From JBCBZH01 sp039815415 (GTDB lineage Bacteria > Bacteroidota > Rhodothermia > Rhodothermales > Rubricoccaceae), in contig JBCBZH010000083.1 in the NCBI GenBank assembly GCA_039815415.1, positions 1-14,845 on the forward strand: DNA of 14,845 nucleotides, read 5' to 3'. The notes under the pieces are model-generated. The model was given only the letters and a program-made list of their open reading frames with translations, did not search any database and was not told the origin of the DNA. The position numbers were made by a program, and so were the translations under genes. Shown here in pieces: positions 1 to 6,487 of this stretch (the stretch's first letter is position 1; each line of letters starts with the position of its first letter).

Positions 1-528
1 CACAGCCGGGGCGGCTCCGACGAGACCGCGCGCGTCCGGCTCAACGCCTTCATCGAGGAGTACGCCAACCTCGCCTACCACGGCGCTCGGGCCAACGACG
101 CTGATTTCCAGGTCGAGCTGGTGCGGGACTTGCACGAGGACACCGGAGAGGCTGACGTGGTCCCGCAGGAGATGGGCCGCGTGCTCATCAACCTGCTGAC
201 CAATGCGTTCTACGCCGTCCAGATGCGCGCGGGCGAGCCTGACTATGCGCCGACGGTCACCGTGCGCACGCGCCCGCTCGGCGAGAGGGTGATCATCGAG
301 GTGGAGGACAACGGGGTCGGGATCTCCGAGGAGGTGCAGCGCCGCATCTTCGAGCCGTTCTTCACCACCAAGCCCACCGGCGAGGGGACCGGGCTTGGAC
401 TGTCCCTCACGCACGACATCATCGTGGGCGTCCACGGCGGCGAGCTGGAGGTGGAGAGCGAGCTGGGGGCGGGGACCACGTTCCGCATCACCATCCCGGC
501 AGTCGCCAGCTCGAGGGACGAGACGTAG
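1..528 (+). CDS. Sensor histidine kinase, C-terminal ATPase part (5' end outside window)
   Basis: This is the last 175 residues of a two-component sensor kinase; the frame is open from base 1 and ends at TAG 526-528. The visible part is the HATPase_c catalytic domain. It has an N box (NLLTNAFYAV), a G1 box (VEDNGVGI), an F box (FEPFFTTK) and a G2 box (GTGLGLSL), in family order and spacing. The phosphorylated-histidine region and any sensor domains would lie upstream, so the signal cannot be named. By family knowledge the domain binds ATP and phosphorylates a partner histidine, which then passes phosphate to a response regulator. The last residues (about ASSRDET) and the stop codon are encoded by a dispersed repeat (503-562), so the natural C-terminus may have been altered by the repeat. 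It converges with the toxin gene at 609-881. Confidence 0.9.
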   Translation, partial: HSRGGSDETARVRLNAFIEEYANLAYHGARANDADFQVELVRDLHEDTGEADVVPQEMGRVLINLLTNAFYAVQMRAGEPDYAPTVTVRTRPLGERVIIEVEDNGVGISEEVQRRIFEPFFTTKPTGEGTGLGLSLTHDIIVGVHGGELEVESELGAGTTFRITIPAVASSRDET

Positions 529-562
529 CGGGTGGAGCAGGCGCCCGCTCGAGCTGGCGAGG
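503..562. repeat. Dispersed palindromic element, long copy A
   Basis: A 13-base arm at 503-515 (TCGCCAGCTCGAG) is perfectly complementary to 548-560 (CTCGAGCTGGCGA), with a 32-base loop. The loop shares a core (GACG.GACGTAGC.GGTGG) with copy B at 1188-1243. It spans the end and stop codon of the histidine kinase and lies between convergent genes, so it could act as a bidirectional terminator; there is no obvious T-run. Confidence 0.8.
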
Positions 563-608
563 ACGGCCCAGGCATTGGCCTCTGTATCCTCTCACGGCTA
601 CCCGCTTC

Positions 609-881
609 TTATCCCAGCCGGTCCAGGAGCTTGTCGTAGTCGTCGTGCTTGCCGATCCAGAACCACGTCACATGGTCATCGAGCCTGTAGCCCACCATCC
701 GGTAGTCCTGGCTCACCCGAACTGACCACGCACTCTCGGCCTCGTTGACCTCTTTGAAGTGGAGGCTTGGGTAGCGCTCGTCGCTTTCCAGGAGATCGAG
801 CGCCTTGATGGCCCGCTTCTGCACATGGCCGGGTAGCTTCTGCAGCCGCTTGGCGTAGTCCTTCGTGAAGTCGAAGGTCAC
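609..881 (-). CDS. RelE/ParE-family toxin of a type II toxin-antitoxin module
   Basis: This small basic protein of 90 residues has the length and layout of RelE/ParE toxins. An N-terminal helical segment (FTKDYAKRLQKLPGHVQKRAIKAL) is followed by beta-strands carrying SVRVSQDYRMVGYR and VTWFWIGKHDDYDKLL, typical of the family's core and C-terminal strand. Known members either cleave mRNA at the ribosome (RelE) or inhibit gyrase (ParE); the sequence alone does not decide which. The ATG overlaps the end of the upstream 75-residue gene by four bases (878-881, ATGA type), the usual translational coupling of antitoxin then toxin. The stop is TAA at 609-611. Confidence 0.82.
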   Translation of the reverse strand: MTFDFTKDYAKRLQKLPGHVQKRAIKALDLLESDERYPSLHFKEVNEAESAWSVRVSQDYRMVGYRLDDHVTWFWIGKHDDYDKLLDRLG

Positions 882-1105
882 AGGCTCGCTTTGAGATCAT
901 CTAGAGACAGCGTGCCATTCTCGGCGGCGTCCTGCTTGGCCTCCTGAACCATCTGCTCCCACTGCTCGTCTGTGGTATGGTCGAACAGCTCATTCCAGCG
1001 CTCGTCCGCGTCCAACTCGCGCAGGAGCTGGCGTGCGTAAAACTCTTGATCGCGTTTCGGAAGGCGCGACAGACGGTTGATGGCGGTTTTGAGAGTCGTC
1101 GTCAT
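878..1105 (-). CDS. Putative antitoxin partner of the RelE/ParE-like toxin
   Basis: This is a 75-residue acidic, helical protein that starts with ATG at 1105 and overlaps the toxin gene by 4 bp. It has no obvious ribbon-helix-helix or PHD fold signature. It does resemble the small proteins often found ahead of RelE-like genes in cyanobacteria and Bacteroidota-type genomes: helical N-terminus, then an acidic RELDADERWNELF segment, a Q/E-rich helix and an end like GTLSLDDL. Its role is inferred mainly from position and this pattern. By analogy it would bind the toxin and perhaps repress its own promoter. No clear promoter or Shine-Dalgarno site is visible upstream. Confidence 0.7.
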   Translation of the reverse strand: MTTTLKTAINRLSRLPKRDQEFYARQLLRELDADERWNELFDHTTDEQWEQMVQEAKQDAAENGTLSLDDLKASL

Positions 1106-1187
1106 GGCTTGATTAGGCCCAAGAGGAAGTCGCTAAAGGGCGTCGCTGTGGTAGGATACATCAACGCACATGAAGGCCTTCTGGTGC

Positions 1188-1243
1188 CGCCAGCTCGAGC
1201 GACGGGACGTAGCCGGTGGGGGCGCCAGCTCGAGCTGGCGAGG
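1188..1243. repeat. Dispersed palindromic element, long copy B
   Basis: The arm CGCCAGCTCGAG (1188-1199) pairs with CTCGAGCTGGCG (1229-1240). The right part is itself a perfect 18-bp palindrome, CGCCAGCTCGAGCTGGCG (1223-1240). The loop carries the same GACGGGACGTAGCCGGTGG core as copy A. It lies between the start of the antitoxin gene (1105) and the end of the propeller gene (1246), both on the minus strand. Confidence 0.82.
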
Positions 1244-1245
1244 GC

Positions 1246-2691
1246 CTACCTCACCACGGTGAAAGACACCGTAGCGAGCGGGTGCTTTCCCACCGCCCGC
1301 GCACGGTAGACGCCCGGCGCCCACGCGCTCACATCGAGCCGCCAGCGCGATTCGCCCGCCAGCACGCGGCGGGCCACCTCCCGGCCCTGCGCGTCCACAA
1401 TGACCACCTCTGCCGACGGGCTGGTGAGGTCCACCAGCTCGACCGTGACGCGCTGGCGAGAAGGGTTGGGAGAGACACGCAGGCGCGTTTCTTCCTTCTC
1501 GGTCTGTGGCTCAGAAGACACCGCCCACGACGCGACCGGCTCCGAGGACCGCTTGTCGTGGATCGACACATCTCCGCCTCCTTGGAACAGTCCCACATAT
1601 AGCCGGCCATCTGGGCCAACGAAGGCCCATCTCGCTTCTCCCACTCCGCTCATCTGCGCCTCTTCTGGCGGGACCAGCTCGTTCCACTCCGCCCACCGGC
1701 TCCATGTCTCCCCTGCGTCGTCGGTCCACCAGAGTGGCCCCCGCCGCATGACTGCCACGGCTCGACCGTCTCCCAGGTCAACCACCTCGACGCAGGTTCG
1801 GGACCCATCTTGCATTAAGCTCTGAATCCGCGTCCACGTTTCCCCGCCGTCGTCCGAGATGATGACCCGCACCGAGTCATCCGGGATGCGGATGTCGTTC
1901 ATCACCGTCAGGAGGCGATCCCCGCCATCCGCAGCTTGACCGTGGAGCGTGGCCATACAGTTGGAACGCTGCTGGAAGTAGGCAAACTCGCTGGTTGCCT
2001 GCCACGTGTAGCCTCCGTCGTCTGATGTGGTGAGGCCCGAGAGCCCCACAGCGACCAAGCGTCCGGCGTGAGGTCCAGTGGTCACGACAGCGACACGCTG
2101 GGCATCGGCACTGTCGGCAACGGTTGGGGGATCGCCCGCGTCGAACCCTGAAGGTGCTTCTTGCCAGGTGGCTCCTCGATCATCGGAGAAAGAGACCATT
2201 CTGCTCTCTCGAACCGCGATGAGACGCCCTCTGTACGGCCCGCTCGAGATCTCCAAGATGCGCCTCGCAAATGTGATGTTCGCGATTTCGTCCCATTGCC
2301 CCCCTCCATTGAGAGACCGGTACGTGTGAGTTGTTTCACTAATTAGGAGAGTGTCTCGGCCAACCACATAAGTCCATTGTGGACCGGACCTGATGGGTTC
2401 GGAGACGTTCTCCCAAGCAGTTGTGGAGTCGTAAGGTGGAGCAAGGCGATAGAGTCCTTGGAAAAAGACTTGCTGGCCATCAATAAGCAGTAAGTCGTTA
2501 AACGCACCCAAGAGAGAGCCGTCGGTGCCAACAGACAACGGGAGTGGTGAGGAATCGTGCGGGAGATCCCCCACCTTCTCCCACGTCACCTCAGGCTGGG
2601 CACGAGCTGGCGATCCGAGACCCGCCAGCCCGAGCACCAGAAGCACGGCGCCCCAGAAGCCTCGTCGCCAGCTCGAGATCGGGAGACACAT
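1246..2691 (-). CDS. Secreted ASP-box (BNR) beta-propeller protein with T9SS C-terminal sorting domain
   Basis: The protein has 481 residues. I chose the ATG at 2691, not the longer open frame to 2763, because it opens a clean signal peptide: charged SSWRRG, a hydrophobic stretch WGAVLLVLGLAGLG, then a cut after ARA before QPEVTW. At least five ASP-box motifs (S.D.G.TW type) follow: SLNGGGQW, SFSDDRGATW, TTSDDGGYTW, IISDDGGETW and WTDDAGETW. They mark blades of a sialidase/BNR-like beta-propeller. No sialidase active-site set (Arg triad, FRIP) is evident, so enzymatic activity is not claimed. The last 80 or so residues start with LRVSPNPS and contain VVIVDAQGREV and LDVSAWAPGVYRARA, a typical type A sorting domain read by the type IX secretion system. 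The product is probably exported to the surface or medium. Its substrate is unknown. Confidence 0.88.
   Translation of the reverse strand: MCLPISSWRRGFWGAVLLVLGLAGLGSPARAQPEVTWEKVGDLPHDSSPLPLSVGTDGSLLGAFNDLLLIDGQQVFFQGLYRLAPPYDSTTAWENVSEPIRSGPQWTYVVGRDTLLISETTHTYRSLNGGGQWDEIANITFARRILEISSGPYRGRLIAVRESRMVSFSDDRGATWQEAPSGFDAGDPPTVADSADAQRVAVVTTGPHAGRLVAVGLSGLTTSDDGGYTWQATSEFAYFQQRSNCMATLHGQAADGGDRLLTVMNDIRIPDDSVRVIISDDGGETWTRIQSLMQDGSRTCVEVVDLGDGRAVAVMRRGPLWWTDDAGETWSRWAEWNELVPPEEAQMSGVGEARWAFVGPDGRLYVGLFQGGGDVSIHDKRSSEPVASWAVSSEPQTEKEETRLRVSPNPSRQRVTVELVDLTSPSAEVVIVDAQGREVARRVLAGESRWRLDVSAWAPGVYRARAVGKHPLATVSFTVVR
2666..2677. repeat. Half-copy of the palindromic element inside the propeller signal-peptide coding region
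   Basis: CGCCAGCTCGAG occurs exactly here and is read on the minus strand as part of SSWRR near the start of the signal peptide. A matching opposite half, GAGCTGGCGA, lies at 2604-2613, just after the region coding for the signal peptide. The spacing of about 50 bases resembles the long copies A and B, but the core between them is not shared. Confidence 0.5.
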
Positions 2692-2780
2692 GGCGTTAGG
2701 ATAGTCCAAGCCGGGAGAGTCGGCGACCCCAGACTGGTTGCCCTGCATCACGTCGAGGGCCAATGAGAACGAGCTGACGA

Positions 2781-3548
2781 CTATCGCGCCGCCAGCGAGC
2801 GCACGCGGAAGCTTCCCAGCGCCCGGCCTGTCACCGCCACACCAGCCACCTCGTCCGGGAACGTCACATCCAGCGGCTCCACCTCCACGCGGTCGGCGCA
2901 GATCGTCAGCGTGGAGATCTCCACCGGCGGGACGATGGTGAAGCCCTCGCAGGGGCTGGGCCCCGTCGCGCCAGCCCGACGTGGCTCGCCGTCGCCCTCG
3001 GAGTCCGACACCACCACGTACTTGCCGCCCCGCCGAACGACGTGCGCCGAGTCCGTGTCGCCCTCGCCCTCGCCCACCGAGTCGGTGGCGCGTCGGCCAA
3101 GGCTGTTGCTAAAGGGCAGGCTGGGAATCTCGAGCTGGACGCGCCCGTCCAGCAGGTAGACCACCCGGACGGCCTTGACGTCCAGCGCATCGGCAAAGGT
3201 GATCTCGAAGTTGAAGGGCCCCGAGCTGGCGCCCCGGTTGCGATTGCGGAGCCCCACCAGCTCGTCCCCATCCAGGCCGATGACCGAGATGCCGAAGCCC
3301 TGACCGTTGGTGAGAGGCAGCGGCTCGGTGCGCACATCCACAGACGAGGGGGTTCCGGGAATGAAGAAGCCGTCGGTGCCGCTGGATTGGATGTTTGACA
3401 CCACCAGCTCGCCATTGTCGGTCACCAGCTCGGCACCGCCACGGGTTTCTACCTCCACACCGTCGAACGTAATCGTGTTCGGAGTCTCCGAGTCGCACGC
3501 CGCCAGCACCAGGGTGACAGAGAGCATCAGGAAGCGAACGTAGGGCAT
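2781..3548 (-). CDS. Unrecognised predicted lipoprotein
   Basis: The protein has 255 residues. The ATG at 3548 is preferred over the longer frame to 3602 because it gives a classic lipoprotein signal: MPYVRFLMLSVTLVLAAC, with lipobox VLAAC and the lipidated Cys at residue 18. The mature part is predicted soluble and rich in beta-strand. It has a middle stretch rich in Gly, Glu and Asp (GEGEGDTDSA, then SDSEGDGEP) and a C-terminus with EVSTLTICADRVEVE-like strands. I do not recognise the family. By the lipobox it should be anchored in the periplasm or outer membrane. It lies 89 bp upstream of the propeller gene on the same strand, so the two may be co-transcribed; no functional link is visible. 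It is divergent from the cyclic-nucleotide-binding gene. Confidence 0.8.
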   Translation of the reverse strand: MPYVRFLMLSVTLVLAACDSETPNTITFDGVEVETRGGAELVTDNGELVVSNIQSSGTDGFFIPGTPSSVDVRTEPLPLTNGQGFGISVIGLDGDELVGLRNRNRGASSGPFNFEITFADALDVKAVRVVYLLDGRVQLEIPSLPFSNSLGRRATDSVGEGEGDTDSAHVVRRGGKYVVVSDSEGDGEPRRAGATGPSPCEGFTIVPPVEISTLTICADRVEVEPLDVTFPDEVAGVAVTGRALGSFRVRSLAAR

Positions 3549-3688
3549 GGGAGCAGGGAAGAGCGGAGGGGGGAGGCTACGGCCAAATGCGGGTCTCGCC
3601 AATCCGGTTGGGGAGGGAGTGGATCAGCAGGGGCAACCGGGCGTAGGCTTGCAGTCCACCGTTTCGGCCTTCACTCAACACGGCCTCA
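3549..3688. promoter_or_regulatory. Divergent intergenic region between lipoprotein and CNBD gene
   Basis: These 140 bp must carry promoters for both divergent genes. The only Bacteroidota-like -7 match I see for the plus-strand gene is TAGGCTTG at 3644-3651 (consensus TAnnTTTG, one mismatch), 37 bases before the ATG. No TTTG lies at the expected -33 distance, so the match is weak. No strong Shine-Dalgarno precedes either start. Confidence 0.4.
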
Positions 3689-4264
3689 ATGCAGAGCCTC
3701 TGGAAAAGCCTGATTCCCGGCGCCCGCTTGTCGGCCGAGGACGATCTGCTCAACTCGGTTCCGCTGTTCGAGGAGCTGTCTGCGCGTGAGCTGGATGCCG
3801 TGCGGCGGTTGCTCCACCGCAGAGAGTACGTCGCAGGCGAGTCCATCTTCGTCCAGGGCGAGCCGGGTCTCGGGATGTACATCATCGCCAGGGGCGAGGT
3901 CTCCATCCAGAGCGAGCCGACGGGGCGCGAGCTGGTGGCGCTCACCCAGGGCCACTTCTTCGGCGAGATCGCGCTGCTCAACGAAGTGATCCGAACCGCC
4001 ACCGCACGCGCGGCGACCGACTGCACCCTCCTGAGCCTGTTTCAGCCCGACCTCCTCGGCCTGTTGGACCGGAATCCGCGCCTCGGGGTCAAGATTCTCA
4101 TCGCCCTGACGCGGCTGGTCGGGCTTCGGCTGGTGGAGGTGAGCGACGAGGTGGGAGCGCTGTGCCGGCAGCGGGATGCGCTGCAGGCCGAGATCGAGCG
4201 GTTGGGAGGCAAGCCTGCGTCGGGGACGGGAGAGGCGCTCGCAGATGCGGGACGCCTTGAGTAG
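3689..4264 (+). CDS. Stand-alone cyclic-nucleotide-binding (CNBD/CAP_ED) domain protein
   Basis: The protein has 191 residues, ATG at 3689 and TAG at 4262-4264. Residues of about 22-140 form a cyclic-nucleotide-binding beta-roll: VPLFEELSARELDAV, GESIFVQGEPGLGMYII, RGEVSI. These are followed by a phosphate-binding cassette with FGEIALL (91-97) and R102 in the place of the arginine that contacts the cyclic-nucleotide phosphate. No helix-turn-helix follows. Instead the C-terminus is helical (DEVGALCRQRDALQAEIERLG), a possible short coiled coil. So it is probably not a Crp/Fnr DNA-binding regulator but a cAMP/cGMP-sensing module acting on a protein partner. It overlaps the start of the AI-2E family gene by 20 bp, which suggests coupled translation and perhaps control of that membrane protein. 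The partner role is inference from context. Confidence 0.85.
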   Translation: MQSLWKSLIPGARLSAEDDLLNSVPLFEELSARELDAVRRLLHRREYVAGESIFVQGEPGLGMYIIARGEVSIQSEPTGRELVALTQGHFFGEIALLNEVIRTATARAATDCTLLSLFQPDLLGLLDRNPRLGVKILIALTRLVGLRLVEVSDEVGALCRQRDALQAEIERLGGKPASGTGEALADAGRLE

Positions 4265-5324
4265 GTCTCGGCACGCCCTGCGCCGGGACAAGCGGGCCAT
4301 GCAGACCGCCAGCCCGCTGAGCCTCTGGTCGGCGGGCATCGCTCTTCTCGGTATCGTCGCCTTCGCGTGGATCGCGCCCGACCTGTTCGGGCTGGTGGTG
4401 CTTGGGGCCGTGCTCGCCTACCTGCTGGTCCCCATCGTGGACCGCATGGAGCGGCGGGGGATGAACCGGACGGTGGGCTCGGCCCTCGTGCTGGTGCTGC
4501 TGACCCTCGTGCTGGTGGTGCTCGGCATCTGGCTGGTGCCACTTCTGAGTGAGCAGGGCGCCGAACTTCAGGAGAAGTGGCGAAGCGGCGAGATTCTGGG
4601 CCTTCTCGAGCAGGCCGAAGCGATGCTCGCAGCACACCTGCCGGTGGATCCGGGGCAGCTCGGGCTGGTGGCCGCCGCCCAGCAGGCCATCCAGGCCGAC
4701 AGCGAGCCGCTGATCGTGTACCTGCCCGACGCGCTGGAGATGATGGGCAACGCCTTCATTGTGCCCTTCGTCCTGTTCGCTCTTCTGAAAGACGGCCCCA
4801 ACGTGCGCCGCCGCCTCGTCAGCCTCGTCCCCAACCCCTACTTCGAGTTCGCCATGAGCGTGCTCTACAAGGCCGACGCCCATCTCGGCGACTACCTCCG
4901 CGGCCAGGCGCTGATCGCAGTTCTCGTGGGAGCATCCACCGCCATCGGACTGGGGCTTCTGGGCGTGCCGTACTACCTCGTGCTGGGCCTCCTGACCGGG
5001 CTGGCGAACTTCGTTCCCTACATCGGCTTCGTGGTGTCGGCGGCTCTCACCATGGCGGTGTCCGTGCTGGCGACAGGTAGCTTTGAGCAGGCGGTCTGGG
5101 TGTTCGTTCTGTTCGTGGTGCTCCAGTCCATCGAGAACGTGGTCTTCCAGCCGTGGATCACGGGCAAGAACGTATCCATGCACCCGGTTCTCGTTCTGCT
5201 GGCGATCCTGATCGGCGGGCGCATCGGGGGCGTGTTGGGCATGGCCCTGGGCGTTCCGGCGGCAGCCATCCTGAAAGTCGTCGCGGTCGAGACCGTGGTC
5301 AACCTTCGCCGGTATCACCTCTAG
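4245..5324 (+). CDS. AI-2E/PerM family polytopic membrane transporter
   Basis: The protein has 359 residues with the ATG at 4245, inside the end of the upstream gene. A second possible start is ATG 4299 (MQTASPLS); the stop is TAG 5322-5324. It follows the PF01594 (AI-2E transporter, PerM/YdiK/TqsA) layout. Two N-terminal membrane helices (about residues 27-64) and a third (about 77-101, very Leu/Val rich) precede a soluble loop to about residue 165. A block of further helices ends it, with the conserved GLANFVPYIG and IENVVFQPWITGKNV-like motifs. Family members export autoinducer-2 or act as Na+/H+ or other small-molecule carriers; the substrate is not predictable here. Its tight coupling to a cyclic-nucleotide-binding protein is uncommon in my experience of the family and hints at second-messenger control. 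Confidence 0.9.
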   Translation: MRDALSRSRHALRRDKRAMQTASPLSLWSAGIALLGIVAFAWIAPDLFGLVVLGAVLAYLLVPIVDRMERRGMNRTVGSALVLVLLTLVLVVLGIWLVPLLSEQGAELQEKWRSGEILGLLEQAEAMLAAHLPVDPGQLGLVAAAQQAIQADSEPLIVYLPDALEMMGNAFIVPFVLFALLKDGPNVRRRLVSLVPNPYFEFAMSVLYKADAHLGDYLRGQALIAVLVGASTAIGLGLLGVPYYLVLGLLTGLANFVPYIGFVVSAALTMAVSVLATGSFEQAVWVFVLFVVLQSIENVVFQPWITGKNVSMHPVLVLLAILIGGRIGGVLGMALGVPAAAILKVVAVETVVNLRRYHL

Positions 5325-5370
5325 AGCAGGTTATGGCCTCACCTCGTTTGGCATCCACCCCCAGAAAGGC

Positions 5371-5478
5371 CGTCGTTCCCGCGCAGGCGGGAGCCGAAGG
5401 CCGGTTTTCACCAATCCATACGGCGATGGAGCAACGCACTACCGTCGCATGGATCCCGGATCAAGTCCGGGATGACGG
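5371..5478. mobile_element. MITE-like inverted-repeat intergenic element
   Basis: The ends are imperfect inverted repeats: CGTCGTTCCC at 5371-5380 against GGGATGACGG at 5469-5478 (8 of 10 paired). Each end forms its own hairpin: CCCGC-GCAG-GCGGG at 5378-5391, and ATCCCGGA-TCAAG-TCCGGGAT at 5453-5473 (perfect 8-bp stem). Sequences of the type TTCCCGCGCAGGCGGGA and GGATCCCGGATCAAGTCCGG are familiar from dispersed intergenic repeats in many proteobacteria. No open frame or transposase is inside. It sits in the 251-bp gap (5325-5575) after the transporter gene. The rest of the gap holds no gene that I can see. Confidence 0.65.
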
Positions 5479-5555
5479 CAAGAGGGGAGAAAGAGAGCCA
5501 AGCATGCCGTTTCCGGCTAAGCAGGGCTATACAGGTTCATGAAAGCTCTAGCTTG

Positions 5556-5568
5556 CTCGCCAGCTCGA
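5556..5568. repeat. Half-copy of the palindromic element just upstream of the MBL gene
   Basis: CTCGCCAGCTCGA lies 8 bases before the ATG at 5576, where a Shine-Dalgarno site would be. No second arm is within reach apart from weak AGCTCTAGCT symmetry at 5544-5553. It may be a decayed copy. Confidence 0.45.
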
Positions 5569-5575
5569 CGCGTGT

Positions 5576-6412
5576 ATGTCTGACTCCTCTCGCCTGATGG
5601 TTCGCTTCTGGGGCGTGCGCGGCTCAACGCCGACGCCCGAGGCGCGCTGCATGAGCGTTGGAGGCAACACGTCCTGCGTGGAGATCCGCACCGATGCCGG
5701 CGATGCCCTGATCCTAGACGCCGGGACGGGCATCCGAAGCCTGGGCTATGCTCTCGCCGCCGAGGCAGCTGGGGAGCCGATCTCCGTGGATGTGCTGTTT
5801 TCTCACTTCCATTGGGATCACCTCCAGGGTCTTCCCTTCTTCGCGCCGCTCTACGGTGGCGGAAACGAGATCCGCTTCATCGCCGCCGTGGATGATGTGC
5901 GGCTCGACCATCTCCTCCAGGGCCAGATGTGCGCCCCGTACTTCCCGGTTCCGTTCACCGAGCTGGCGGCGTCGGTCGAGACGCATCGAGCGGTGGTAGG
6001 CGAGACGTTCGAGGTCAGCGGCTGTACAGTCCGCGCATTTCCCGTCTCGCACCCGCAGGGCGCCCACGGCTTTCGGATCGACTACCAGGGCCTTTCGGTG
6101 GTGTACGCCACCGATTACGAGCATGGAGACCCGGTGGCCGATGAAGGGCTCCGCGAGGTGGCTCGAGGCGCCGACGTGCTCATCAGCGACGCGCAGTACA
6201 CGCCCGCCGAGTACGAGATCCGAAAGGGCTGGGGCCACACCACGTGGGAGCACGCCACCCAACTCGCGGTCGATGCCAAGGTCGGGCAGCTGGTGCTTTT
6301 CCACCACGATCCGTCCCACGACGACGCCGCGCTCGAACGCATTCGCGATCAGGCCCGCGAACGGTTCTCGGCGACCGAGCTGGCGGTCGAAGGGATGGAG
6401 ATCCGGCTGTGA
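5576..6412 (+). CDS. Metallo-beta-lactamase-fold hydrolase (PhnP/RNase Z-like group)
   Basis: The protein has 278 residues. ATG 5576 is used; ATG 5597 (MVRFWGVRGS) is a serious alternative because relatives usually begin at that strand. It opens with RFWGVRGSTPTP and GGNTSCVEI, typical of the MBL group annotated as PhnP-like or phosphoribosyl cyclic phosphodiesterase. The metal-binding motif HFHWDH is at residues 77-82. Further ligands are H159 (VSHPQG), D180 (YATDYEHGD) and a late His in LFHHDPSHDD. A di-zinc (or Mn/Fe) phosphodiesterase-type activity follows from family knowledge; the substrate is not determinable. The next gene is convergent (MltD), with a hairpin element between them. The half-repeat at its 5' side leaves no clear ribosome site. 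Confidence 0.87.
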   Translation: MSDSSRLMVRFWGVRGSTPTPEARCMSVGGNTSCVEIRTDAGDALILDAGTGIRSLGYALAAEAAGEPISVDVLFSHFHWDHLQGLPFFAPLYGGGNEIRFIAAVDDVRLDHLLQGQMCAPYFPVPFTELAASVETHRAVVGETFEVSGCTVRAFPVSHPQGAHGFRIDYQGLSVVYATDYEHGDPVADEGLREVARGADVLISDAQYTPAEYEIRKGWGHTTWEHATQLAVDAKVGQLVLFHHDPSHDDAALERIRDQARERFSATELAVEGMEIRL

Positions 6413-6435
6413 GCTGGAGGCCGTAGCTCAGAGGT

Positions 6436-6466
6436 CGCCAGCTCGAGGAGAGCCCTCGAGCTGGCG
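6436..6466. repeat. Dispersed palindromic element, compact hairpin copy (likely bidirectional terminator)
   Basis: A perfect 13-bp stem, CGCCAGCTCGAGG (6436-6448) with CCTCGAGCTGGCG (6454-6466), closes a 5-base loop AGAGC. It lies in the 75-bp gap between the convergent MBL and MltD genes, the right place for a shared terminator. No T-run follows on either strand, so intrinsic termination would be atypical. Confidence 0.8.
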
Positions 6467-6487
6467 AGAAACGAAGAGCCCAGTGCC

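Noticed and set aside
3644..3651. TAGGCTTG as a promoter for the CNBD gene
   Set aside because: There is no TTTG at the expected -33 distance; it is noted only within the intergenic entry.
4098..5318. Minus-strand open frame of 406 codons opposite the transporter gene
   Set aside because: It is rich in His, Gln and Asp as expected for the antisense of a GC-rich membrane-protein gene; the plus-strand frame has clear family motifs.
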